From: Roseovarius sp. UBA6217
GTDB lineage: Bacteria > Pseudomonadota > Alphaproteobacteria > Rhodobacterales > Rhodobacteraceae
Direction: 5' to 3'
DNA length: 27,565 nt
Assembly: GCA_002421985.1 (NCBI GenBank)
Contig: DISF01000026.1
Location: 1-27,565 of the forward strand
The notes beneath the pieces were generated by a model, which worked only from the letters and a program-made list of their open reading frames with translations, did no database searches and was not told the DNA's origin. Position 1 is the first letter of the stretch; each line of letters opens with the position of its first letter. Positions 8,387 to 14,734 of the stretch are shown here, piece after piece. The position numbers were made by a program, and so were the translations under genes.

Positions 8387-8547
8387 CGGGCTTCCTTCGT
8401 GCCAAAAGGGCGGAAGGTAGCCGGTTACAGATTGCCTCGCAGCAGCACGTCACAGAGGTGGGCGGATCCCCCGGAATCGGTGGGCGGATAAAATCGGAAC
8501 GCGTGGGCGCATCAAATCGGAATCGGTGGGCGCATCACCCCGGAATA
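8279..8547 (-). mobile_element. IS21-family insertion sequence remnant (left end plus istA start)
   Basis: Reading the minus strand from 8547, the segment has four tandem units of about 23 bp at 8457-8547. It then has a leader of roughly 70 bp and an ATG at 8386 that opens an IstA-like helix-turn-helix. Iterated terminal repeats just outside istA are typical of IS21-family left ends. The rest of istA, all of istB and the right end are absent. The outer boundary coincides with the point where relaxase homology stops (after RRGVVAID). Inner homology stops at about 8279, where the recombinase begins. No target duplication can be assigned because the right junction is gone. Confidence 0.7.
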
Positions 8548-9214
8548 CGCGATCGATGGCAACAACGCCGCGCCGATCACCACGGGCGAGCGTAAACCCG
8601 CGCTCCTTGAGGGCCTGTGAAAACGATGCGCCCGAATCTGAACGGCTCCAGCATTCCTGGAACAGCGCCTTGAGTTGCTTCGGATCAAGACCCGCGCGCC
8701 GCGCCTGTTGCCATTCTTCGCGGGTGAAGGTCTGCGGATCGCGCTCACGCCAGTCGCGCAGCCCTTTGGGCATTTCCCAGCCATGCACGCGGAACAGTTC
8801 GCGCGACACATCGCGCAGATGCAGCTTATAGTGCGAAAGATTGATTGCCCGCATCCGCTCCGCATCGATCCGCGACCAGACGACATGCGCGTGCCGCCGC
8901 CCGTCCTTTTCATGGAAGACAATCGCACGCGGCTGGTTCTCAAGGCCGAGCTTGCGCTCGACCTCGTTTGCCGCCGATTCGAATTCCTCGGCGCTGATAT
9001 TGGCCGCTTGCGGCGGGTTCAGGCTGATCGAAAACAGATGGTTCTGACAGCGCGTGCCAGCGGCAATCGCGTCTGCCTCAAGAAATGCGCTGCGCAGATC
9101 GTCACTGACAAAGCCACGCACCTCATGCAGCTCGACATGATCGTTATCCCGCATGGTCAGCAAGTAACGCGCCAGTTGCGCGCCGTCGCCGCGTTCTTTG
9201 GCCTTGATAATCAC
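8450..9214 (-). pseudogene. Relaxase/mobilization nuclease (MobA-like), truncated by IS end
   Basis: Relaxases nick a plasmid or element at oriT and carry the strand into a recipient. The N-terminal domain is intact: MIIKAKERGDGAQLARYLLT with a candidate catalytic Tyr at about residue 17, then the metal-binding histidine motif HEKDGRRHAHVVWSRID, and SHYKLHLRDVSRELFRVHGW. The start is GTG 9214, overlapping the mobC stop as GTGA, which suggests coupling. True relaxase sequence ends at about 8548 (DRRGVVAID). The remaining 30 or so codons to the stop at 8450 translate the IS21-type repeats (VFRGDAPTDSDLMRPRVPIL). The C-terminal part of the usual protein is lost. The nuclease domain might still fold, but mobilization function is doubtful. 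Confidence 0.8.
8457..8547. repeat. Four tandem ~23-bp IS-end repeats
   Basis: The units start at 8457 (22 bp), 8479, 8502 and 8525 (23 bp each). All share the form GGTGGGCG-ATC followed by (C)GGAATC on the plus strand. The two middle copies share AAATCGGAA, while the outer copies have CCCCGGAA. They are the probable transposase-binding sites of the IS21-like end. Confidence 0.75.
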
Positions 9215-9654
9215 GGCTTCAAATCCGGTCCGGCTTTGGAGCCTGACCCCGTTTCATGCAGCCCGAGCGCGATCAGGAGATCGCGGCGCATCGCCTGTAC
9301 ATCCTTGCAAGCCTGCCGCAGATCGTCTTCGGTTTCGGGCGTGACGGGCAGCGAGCCCGTGTTCACCGCCTTCGCAAGCTGGTTCAGGTTGGCAGACAGG
9401 CGCGATGCGCCAAGCGCACCGAGCACGCGCCCGAGGGCGGCGTGATCCTTGACGGGAAACTTGCTGCGTGTCGTCCGAGGGGTCACATCTTCGCCGGACA
9501 GGCGTTCGCGGATGTAAGCCCCTAAAGCCTGACCCGCTGCATCATGCTCCAGGATGCCGCGCTCATCGAAGCTGAGCCGCAGCGAGAACGGCGCAGGGTG
9601 CTTCTCGATCTTCTTGTTTGATAAGTCATTGAATTCATTTGTTGGATGCTTCAT
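9211..9654 (-). CDS. mobC: Plasmid mobilization relaxosome protein, MobC family
   Basis: A 147-residue accessory protein of the relaxosome that would bind near oriT and help the relaxase open the strands. Visible features are a ribbon-helix-helix-like start (FSLRLSFDERGILEHDAAGQ, LGAYIRERLSG) and the MobC core (ALGRVLGALGASRLSANLNQ, LAKAVNTGSLPVTPE) followed by a helical tail. I chose ATG 9654 because AGGAG (plus-strand CTCCT at 9662-9666) lies seven bases upstream. Longer starts at 9672 or 9675 lack this support. The relaxase gene follows with a four-base overlap, the standard order on mobilizable elements. It seems intact although its partner is truncated. Confidence 0.82.
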   Translation of the reverse strand: MKHPTNEFNDLSNKKIEKHPAPFSLRLSFDERGILEHDAAGQALGAYIRERLSGEDVTPRTTRSKFPVKDHAALGRVLGALGASRLSANLNQLAKAVNTGSLPVTPETEDDLRQACKDVQAMRRDLLIALGLHETGSGSKAGPDLKP

Positions 9655-9912
9655 CTTCACGCTCCTGACCATCAAGGTCTAGTTGCGCGAGGTGGTGTCC
9701 CCAGTCCTCAAGAACTCTGAAAAGGAGGTTCGATTCTTCTCCTGTTAGGTGCACCAGCCGTCACACCTTGCGCGCGAGACAGACGGCCTGGGTAACGGGA
9801 TGCCCGGTCTGCGGATTGTCGAAGGCGCTGGCGAGGCGGCAATGCGATCTTGCGCAGGGCGCGCGCGATGCTCTAGGGACAGGCGCAACGCGACAGGGCA
9901 GGGGCCACGGGC
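9655..9912. other. Element/chromosome boundary region, possible oriT
   Basis: These 258 bp lie upstream of mobC and of the next plus-strand gene. An oriT would be expected before mobC, but I do not recognise a nic site. AGGAG...CTCCT near 9723-9742 can form a short hairpin. GCACCA at 9751-9756 matches the last six bases of the tRNA-Leu gene (7438-7443) and could mark the far attachment site, but six bases is weak evidence. The sequence after about 9760 returns to chromosome-like GC content. Confidence 0.3.
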
Positions 9913-10401
9913 ATGAGCAATGATGGTGATGCGGAACCGGGCCTTGTGCTTGCGGCCTCGGCGGGGCGGCGCGGGATCGGCGTGGCCTCGATCGCGGCGC
10001 TGGGGGGGATGCTTCTGTGGTTCGCCGCAAGCCAGAGCCCGGCACTTCTATGGCAGGTGGCGATGGTGGCGATGGGCCTGGGCGCGCTCTGGATGGCGCG
10101 GCGGATGTGGCGGGCGACGGCCGCCTATCTGGTGCTCACGCCCGACGCGCTCCTCAGCAGCGATGGCCGCGTGCTGGCCGAGATGGACGATATCGTGGCG
10201 GTGGCGCGGGGGGCCTTTGCCTTCAAGCCCTCGAACGGGTTCACCCTGACGCTGCGCAGGCCGGGCCCGTTCGCATGGGAGCCGGGCCTGTGGTGGCGCA
10301 TCGGGCGGCGTGTGGGCGTGGGCGGCGTCACCCCCGGCACGCCCGCGCGGTTCATGGCGGAACTGATGCAGGAGCGGATCGCGAAGCGCGCCGAGGCGTG
10401 A
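9913..10401 (+). CDS. Small membrane protein of unknown function
   Basis: I do not recognise a named family for this 162-residue protein. It has two closely spaced transmembrane helices at about residues 22-40 (GVASIAALGGMLLWFAAS) and 44-62 (LLWQVAMVAMGLGALWMARR). A cytosolic-looking domain follows, with a beta-rich pattern resembling a bacterial PH-type fold (AAYLVLTPDALLSSDGRVLA, AFKPSNGFTLTLRRPGPFAW), and the basic C-terminus ends ERIAKRAEA. Codon use matches the chromosome rather than the element to its left. It is followed by a cyclodeaminase-like fragment that is probably unrelated. Confidence 0.7.
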   Translation: MSNDGDAEPGLVLAASAGRRGIGVASIAALGGMLLWFAASQSPALLWQVAMVAMGLGALWMARRMWRATAAYLVLTPDALLSSDGRVLAEMDDIVAVARGAFAFKPSNGFTLTLRRPGPFAWEPGLWWRIGRRVGVGGVTPGTPARFMAELMQERIAKRAEA

Positions 10402-10405
10402 GCGG

Positions 10406-10561
10406 GGCCGCGTCCTGGCTTTCCTGATGGCCGACCGGATCAGGCCCGGCACGCATCTCGCCTGCATGGGCACCGATACCAGGGGCCGGCAGGAGATTGA
10501 CCCGGCGCTTTCGGTCAGTATCGGCGCGGCGCAGCAATCGGTGGCGCGCGGCGCTGGCTGA
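10406..10561 (+). pseudogene. Ornithine cyclodeaminase family fragment
   Basis: A short open stretch encodes MADRIRPGTHLACMGTDTRG, then RQEIDPAL, then SVSIGAAQQSVARGAG and a stop at 10559-10561. The first part matches the conserved region of ornithine/ectoine cyclodeaminase-like NAD-binding enzymes, where PGTH...G.D..GK.E.DP is characteristic. The step from EIDPAL to SVSIG skips a segment normally present, so the remnant appears to have an internal deletion. Both ends of the enzyme (well over 300 residues) are missing. It is a decayed relic between two intact genes. The assignment rests on short motifs. Confidence 0.5.
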
Positions 10562-10567
10562 TGTGGC

Positions 10568-11347
10568 TCAGGATGTCTTTGACAGCGGCACAAGGCCAAG
10601 CGCCTCAAGCCGGGGGCGATACCTGCGGCTCACCGGCACCCTGTCGCCATTGGAAAGCGTGAGATAGAGCTTGCCGCCCTCGCAGGCATGGCCGGTAATC
10701 GCCGCGCGCGCCACCCAATGCGAGCGGTGGGTGCAAACCCCCTCGACCGGTTCCATCTCTTCGATGGCATCGCCGAGGCGCAGGCGCAGCGTGTGATTGC
10801 CCTGATCGGTGGCGATCTCGACCGTGTGATCGCGCCCCGAGAGGCGCAGCACGCGGGCCTGTTGCAGCGGCTCGGGCAAGCGGCGCAGCAGGCGGGGGCG
10901 GGGCGGGTCCGAGGGGGAGGCCGCGCGGCCAAGCTGTCGGCGCAGAAAGAAGACGGGGGCCACGAAGGCCGCCGTATGAAGCCAGACCGCGCCAAGCGCA
11001 AGGTCGGCCTGTGTGAGCACCGGATCGAGGCTGGCCCGGAGCACGCAGATCAACGGCGCGAGCACGGTGGTGATGAGGATCGAGGCAGTGAGGTCGATCC
11101 AGAGCGGATGCCAGTCGCGGCAAAAGGTCATCAAGGTGGCGTCGATCACCACCCCGATGCCGACGCCCGAGGCGATGACACACCCCCAATAGACCAGCCG
11201 AAGCACCGTTCCCATCGTCTGAAACGTGCCGAACGGCCCCGCCACAACGGCAAAAAGCAGCCCGGTGAGGCAAAGCGACATCGCGACACGCGATGTTACG
11301 GCAGCGCAGGCTTTTGCCACGTGCCGTCTGAACTCGGATCGGATCAA
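10568..11347 (-). CDS. Membrane-bound LytTR-domain transcriptional regulator
   Basis: A 259-residue protein with several transmembrane helices in its first half (LCLTGLLFAVVAGPFGTFQT, GCVIASGVGIGVVIDATLMT, IDLTASILITTVLAPLICVL, AVWLHTAAFVAPVFFL). A C-terminal LytTR DNA-binding domain covers about the last 100 residues (LRLSGRDHTVEIATDQGNHT, VEGVCTHRSHWVARAAI, GKLYLTLSNGDRVPVSRRYR). Such proteins bind direct-repeat promoter sites while anchored in the membrane; the signal and targets here are unknown. I chose TTG 11347 (LIRSEFRRH) because AAGGG lies seven bases upstream. The frame stays open to 11542, but that extension is unlike protein. A later ATG before SLCLTG is also possible. Confidence 0.8.
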   Translation of the reverse strand: MIRSEFRRHVAKACAAVTSRVAMSLCLTGLLFAVVAGPFGTFQTMGTVLRLVYWGCVIASGVGIGVVIDATLMTFCRDWHPLWIDLTASILITTVLAPLICVLRASLDPVLTQADLALGAVWLHTAAFVAPVFFLRRQLGRAASPSDPPRPRLLRRLPEPLQQARVLRLSGRDHTVEIATDQGNHTLRLRLGDAIEEMEPVEGVCTHRSHWVARAAITGHACEGGKLYLTLSNGDRVPVSRRYRPRLEALGLVPLSKTS

Positions 11348-11748
11348 CTCGTTACCCTTGCGTGGTCGCGCATAGCGTGTATCTATCAGGCGGATTTTCC
11401 GGGGCCAACCGTCTGTTGTGGGGAATGTCACGGGTGTGGCAGGATGCTGCACCATCAAGCCGAGCACGATAATGGGAAACGAGGCGGCACTCTCCCCGCA
11501 AGTGGCGGCGCGTATCCGCGACATGCAGGTTGTCAAACCCATGCGCCCGTCGATCCGTGCCCGGACGCGCGCCGATCACGATCACGTCGCAAAACGTGTT
11601 GCGGATATGGGTGATCATGGTGCCCCCCGGATCGCGGCCATGCAGCAGCGCGCGCGACGCTGCCGAACCAGTGCAGCCTTATCAGGTATATTGTTTCCAT
11701 ATACGGGGATAATGGTGTTCGATATCTGACAGATGCTGCCCAGTGCTT

Positions 11749-11941
11749 GATCCGGCCTGCCATGTTGCGAAAATGCCGTGCGGGAGGCGGCGTGTGGGGC
11801 CTGGAGCGGAGGTTAAGGGCGTGGCCCCCGCGCGGAATCAAGGCGCGCTTGCGCGGCTCCTCAAACGTTGCGCTCAACGTCCCCTTCAGGCCAGAAACGT
11901 TCCCCCGTGCTGCGCCCGGCACGATCTCTCAGGTGTCGAAC
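11749..11941. repeat. Intergenic repeat family, copy A
   Basis: The left module 11749-11819 aligns without gaps to copy B (GATCCGGCCTGCCATG..., roughly 70% identical by eye). The right module 11885-11941 (CAGGCCAGAAACGTTCCCCC...) aligns to copies B and C. Its hairpin is CCGGCAC (11916-11922), a 10-nt loop and GTGTCGA (11933-11939). Between the modules sits a second repeat unit at 11830-11854, absent from copy B. Confidence 0.7.
11830..11854. repeat. 25-bp dispersed repeat, copy 1
   Basis: This segment (GCGCGGAATCAAGG... ending GCTTGCGC) is identical over 25 bases to the last 25 bases of the window (27541-27565). Similarity extends about 20 bp to the left (GTTAAGGGCGTGGCCCCC against GTTGAAGGCAAAGCCCCC). 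It contains the small palindrome CAAG-5-CTTG. Confidence 0.75.
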
Positions 11942-12085
11942 GATAGCTGCCGCTGTCCCCCTCGCCCGTGTAAAAAGGCGGGCATTTCGTATCAATGGGA
12001 AACAGTCACAATGATGCGCCGGGGATGCGCCGGGGCGGCGTGCGCGCCCCGAATCACCCGCCTTGTCACTTGCCCCAATCGCGGA

Positions 12086-12952
12086 TCAGGCGCGCACCAG
12101 CGCCTCGTAGGTCTCGGCGATTTCTCGGGTCAGCGCGCCCACCTCGAAGGTGTAATCGCCGATCTGCCCCACGGGCGTCACCTCGGCGGCCGAGCCGGTG
12201 AGCCAGCACTGCTCGAAGCCCTCGAGCTCCTCGGGCATGATGTGGCGCTCGTGCACCTTGATCCCGCGATCCTTGAGCAATTCGATCACCGTTTGCCGCG
12301 TCAGCCCGTTGAGGAACGCATCGGGCAGGGGCGTGTGCACCTCGCCATCCTTGACAAAGAAGATATTGGCCCCCGTCGCCTCGGCCACGTAGCCGCGATA
12401 GTCGATGAACATCGCATCCGAGCATCCCTTGGCCTCGGCGGCGTGCTTGGACATGGTGCAGATCATGTAAAGCCCCGCCGCCTTGGCCGCTGTCGGGATG
12501 GTCTCGGGGCTGGGGCGCTTCCACTTGGCGATGTCGAGCTTGGCCCCCTTCATCTTGGCATCGCCGTAATAGCTGCCCCATTCCCATGCCGCCACCGTCA
12601 TGCGGATCGGGTTGTGCGCGGCGGCGACGCCCATTTCCTCGCCCACGCCGCGAAACGCCAGCACGCGGATATAGGCGTCGTGCAACCCGTTGGCGTCGAG
12701 CACGGCGCGCTTGGCCGCCTCGATCTCATCGACCGTGTAGGGGATCGCCATATCCATAAGCTCGCCCGATTTCAGCAGGCGTTCGGAATGCGCGCGGCTT
12801 TTGAATATCTTGCCGCCATAGCAGCGCTCGCCCTCGAACACCGAGCTGGCATAGTGCAGCGCATGGCTCAGGATATGCACCTTGGCGTCGCGCCAGTCGA
12901 CCAGCGCCCCATCCATCCAGATCTTGCCGTCGCGGTCATCATAGCTTGTCAT
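12086..12952 (-). CDS. ilvE: Branched-chain amino acid aminotransferase
   Basis: A PLP enzyme (fold type IV) that transfers amino groups between glutamate and the keto acids of leucine, isoleucine and valine. The 288-residue form starting MTSYDDRDGKIWMDG is preferred over a start eight codons upstream, because GAGGACAGG precedes it and family members begin this way. Landmarks are HILSHALHYASSVFEGERCY near the N-terminus, the PLP lysine at Lys157 in TIPTAAKAAGLYM, and Glu191 in RGYVAEATGANIFFV, then LTRQTVIELLKDRGI and WLTGSAAEVTPVGQI. It is transcribed away from the petP-petR pair across an AT-rich promoter region with inverted repeats. A D-amino-acid transferase or aminodeoxychorismate lyase is much less likely, given the length and motifs. 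Confidence 0.95.
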   Translation of the reverse strand: MTSYDDRDGKIWMDGALVDWRDAKVHILSHALHYASSVFEGERCYGGKIFKSRAHSERLLKSGELMDMAIPYTVDEIEAAKRAVLDANGLHDAYIRVLAFRGVGEEMGVAAAHNPIRMTVAAWEWGSYYGDAKMKGAKLDIAKWKRPSPETIPTAAKAAGLYMICTMSKHAAEAKGCSDAMFIDYRGYVAEATGANIFFVKDGEVHTPLPDAFLNGLTRQTVIELLKDRGIKVHERHIMPEELEGFEQCWLTGSAAEVTPVGQIGDYTFEVGALTREIAETYEALVRA

Positions 12953-13113
12953 GAACCTGTCCTCGTAAATTTGCATTTATTGCGTATAATTTGCCCCGAA
13001 CGGACATAAAATTACGCAACTTCTACGATTCGCTATCAATTCGATCTTGGAATGTCAATAAAGCTGACATAATACTGGTGCCAGAAACGATGATTTGTGA
13101 ACGGGGTGCGGGT
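12953..13113. promoter_or_regulatory. ilvE/petP divergent promoter region with two inverted repeats
   Basis: This is an AT-rich gap in a GC-rich genome. Toward petP, TTGGAA (13047-13052), 17 nt and TAATAC (13070-13075) form a good promoter. Its spacer is an inverted repeat TGTCA (13053-13057) / TGACA (13065-13069), an attractive operator position. Nearer ilvE, TTGCGTATAATT (12981-12992) and AATTACGCAA (13011-13020) form an imperfect inverted repeat with one extra T. Which protein binds either site is unknown; PetP (MarR family) is a candidate. Confidence 0.55.
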
Positions 13114-13611
13114 ATGGGCGAGATGCAGGGTGGCGAAAACCTGTTGTTTCTCACCGATGAGCAGTTGCGCCAGGGGATCGAGGCGATGTTCTTCGCCTAT
13201 CGCGGCTTCACCGCCGATCCTGATCGCATCCTTGCCACCATGGCCTATGGCCGCGCGCATCACCGGGCGATCCATTTCATCGCCCGCAGCCCCGGCACCA
13301 GCGTCAACAACCTCCTCGCCATCCTCGGCGTGACCAAGCAATCTCTGAACCGCGTCCTGCGCACCCTGATCGAGGACGGGCTTGTCGAGAGCCGTGTCGG
13401 TAGCACCGACCGGCGCGAGCGGCACCTGACGCTGACCGAGGCGGGACAGGCGCTCGAGCGCAGATTGTCGGATGCGCAGCGCGCGCGCTTGCGCGCTGCC
13501 TATCGCGCGGCCGGGCCGCAGGCGGTCGCGGGTTTCCGGCAGGTGCTCGAAGCAATGATGGACCCCGACATGCGCCAGCGTTACCATGCCATCAGGGAGT
13601 CCGACACATGA
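13114..13611 (+). CDS. petP: MarR family regulator, PetP-like
   Basis: A winged helix-turn-helix protein of 165 residues. The DNA-binding core is visible (HRAIHFIARSPGTSVNNLLA, ILGVTKQSLNRVLRTLIEDG) with the MarR wing D-R-R-E-R (SRVGSTDRRERHLTLTEAGQ). Its stop overlaps the ATG of the response-regulator gene as ATGA, so the two are probably translated together. MarR plus OmpR-type regulator in this order matches petP-petR of Rhodobacter capsulatus, needed there for cytochrome bc1 expression. The name is an inference from that arrangement, since no petABC genes lie in the window. ATG 13090 is an alternative start eight codons upstream. Confidence 0.75.
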   Translation: MGEMQGGENLLFLTDEQLRQGIEAMFFAYRGFTADPDRILATMAYGRAHHRAIHFIARSPGTSVNNLLAILGVTKQSLNRVLRTLIEDGLVESRVGSTDRRERHLTLTEAGQALERRLSDAQRARLRAAYRAAGPQAVAGFRQVLEAMMDPDMRQRYHAIRESDT

Positions 13612-14309
13612 ACGAGCCTGCGGCGCATCTTCTGATTGTCGACGATGACGAACGCATCCGCGATCTGCTACGCAAGTTCCTGATGCGGCACGGCTTTCTC
13701 GTGTCGATCGCGCGCGATGCCGCCCATGCGCGGCGCGTGCTGGCGGGGCTTGATTTCGACCTGATCGTGATGGATGTGATGATGCCCGGCGAAAGCGGGC
13801 TGGAGCTGACCCGCGCCCTGCGCGAGACCCGCGGCACGCCCATTCTGCTGCTGACCGCCAAGGGCGAAACCACCGACCGCATCGAGGGGCTGGAGGCGGG
13901 GGCGGATGACTATTTGCCCAAGCCGTTCGAGCCGCGCGAGCTTTTGCTGCGGATCAACGCCATTTTGCGGCGGATGCCCGAGCCGGAACCCGAGGAAAAG
14001 CAATCGCGGCTCATCCAGATGGGGCTTGTGCGCTATGACATCGAGCGCGGCGAACTGAGCCGGGGCGGCACGGTGGTCAAACTGACCGCGACGGAGGTGC
14101 AGCTCATGCGCATATTCGCCGACAACCTGCGGCAGGCGATCAGCCGTGCGCGGCTGGTCGAGGAGTTGGGGCGCGATGACGGGCAGGCGCAGGAGCGCGC
14201 GGTGGATGTGCAGATCACCCGCCTGCGCCGCAAGATCGAGGCCGACCCCAAGCAGCCGCGCTATTTGCAGACGGTGCGCGGCGAGGGCTATATGCTGGCC
14301 CCGGATTGA
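13608..14309 (+). CDS. petR: OmpR-family response regulator, PetR-like
   Basis: A 233-residue two-domain regulator. The receiver domain (about 1-120) has the acidic pocket (IVDDDER), the phospho-acceptor Asp56 in LIVMDVMMPGESG, Thr83 in ILLLTAKGE and Lys105 in DDYLPKPFEP. The C-terminal winged helix (about 135-230) shows KLTATEVQLMRIFADN, AVDVQITRLRRKIEADPKQP and VRGEGYMLAPD. All phosphorylation residues are present, but no histidine kinase gene is nearby; the immediate partner is the MarR-type gene it overlaps. In R. capsulatus the homologous PetR is required for cytochrome bc1 formation. Whether it has the same role here is inference. A strong terminator follows eight bases after the stop. 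Confidence 0.8.
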   Translation: MNEPAAHLLIVDDDERIRDLLRKFLMRHGFLVSIARDAAHARRVLAGLDFDLIVMDVMMPGESGLELTRALRETRGTPILLLTAKGETTDRIEGLEAGADDYLPKPFEPRELLLRINAILRRMPEPEPEEKQSRLIQMGLVRYDIERGELSRGGTVVKLTATEVQLMRIFADNLRQAISRARLVEELGRDDGQAQERAVDVQITRLRRKIEADPKQPRYLQTVRGEGYMLAPD

Positions 14310-14316
14310 GGCGACT

Positions 14317-14340
14317 GGCGCGGCCCCCGCCCGCCTTTTT
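14317..14340 (+). terminator. Intrinsic terminator after petR
   Basis: The GGCG stem arm (14317-14320), a bulged C and GGC, then CCCC, close with GCC and CGCC (14329-14335). TTTTT follows at 14336-14340. It begins eight bases past the petR stop, making this the clearest factor-independent terminator in the window. Confidence 0.7.
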
Positions 14341-14385
14341 GGTGTGCCTGCCCTGGTGGTCAATGTCTGCATGTTGTCCGAGGAT

Positions 14386-14555
14386 GATCCGCCCTGCCAT
14401 GCTGCGGGATACGGGGGCGGGAAGTGGCGAGAATGGTCTGGAGTGGATGTTGGCGGTTTCAGGGATGAGCCGCGCGGGGACAAGACGCGAATGGCGGCTC
14501 CAGGCCATGAGCGTTCCCCCGTTCAGCATCGGGCACGTCATGTCAGGTGCCCGAC
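14386..14555. repeat. Intergenic repeat family, copy B
   Basis: The left module 14386-14456 (GATCCGCCCTGCCATGCTGC...) and right module 14499-14555 (TCCAGGCCATGAGCGTTCCC...) align to copy A. The right module also aligns to copy C. It has the best hairpin of the three: CGGGCAC (14530-14536), a 10-nt loop and GTGCCCG (14547-14553), all seven pairs canonical. The rest of the 425-bp gap between petR and ecm holds the petR terminator, a CCGCCG/CGGCGG hairpin at 14593-14611 and the ecm promoter. Confidence 0.7.
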
Positions 14556-14659
14556 ATGCGCGTATCTGATGGAGGAAACAGCACCGCCGAGACCGCCGCG
14601 AATGTCGGCGGGCAGTTGAAATGTGGATACGCGATGCGCTCTTGCCGCAACGCAGCGAA

Positions 14660-14688
14660 TTGACAGGGCTGGTTTGTTGCCGTATCCC
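14660..14688 (+). promoter_or_regulatory. Candidate promoter for ecm
   Basis: TTGACA (14660-14665) is a perfect -35 hexamer. It is followed by 17 nt and TATCCC (14683-14688). The transcript would start about 40 bases before the ecm ATG. Confidence 0.45.
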
Positions 14689-14734
14689 TTCGTGGAACGT
14701 AAGAAAATTGCGCAGCAGATTCGCGAGGCCGCCC

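Larger units (their letters stand above)
11348..12085. other. Long non-coding region between the LytTR gene and ilvE
   Basis: I see no convincing gene in these 738 bp. A perfect inverted repeat GTATAT-7-ATATAC lies at 11686-11704 in a locally AT-rich patch, a possible operator for the LytTR gene or an unseen transcript. Repeat copy A occupies about 11749-11941. A CGGGGCG/CGCCCCG hairpin (12031-12051) could end ilvE transcription on the minus strand but lacks a T run. An 88-codon minus-strand frame from 11618 (MITHIRNTFCDVIVIGARPG) has no family match that I recognise. Confidence 0.5.

Noticed and set aside
9720..9756. Possible tRNA 3' end (GGTTCGATTC ... GCACCA)
   Set aside because: The spacing from the TTC of the T loop to CCA is five bases too long and the acceptor arm has no partner, so it is not a tRNA.
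9850..9878. TTGCGC-17-CTAGGG as promoter for the 9913 gene
   Set aside because: Both hexamers are poor matches in a GC-rich stretch; the spacing alone is not enough.
9761..9880. Minus-strand C-terminus-like peptide (FDNPQTGHPVTQAVCLARKV)
   Set aside because: It could be the tail of a gene cut at the element boundary, but it is too short and I recognise no family.
11352..11618. Minus-strand 88-codon frame beginning MITHIRNTFCDVIVIGARPG
   Set aside because: The DVIVIGA string recalls a flavoprotein Rossmann start, but the glycine motif does not continue and the rest is not protein-like; it also overlaps the region upstream of the LytTR gene.
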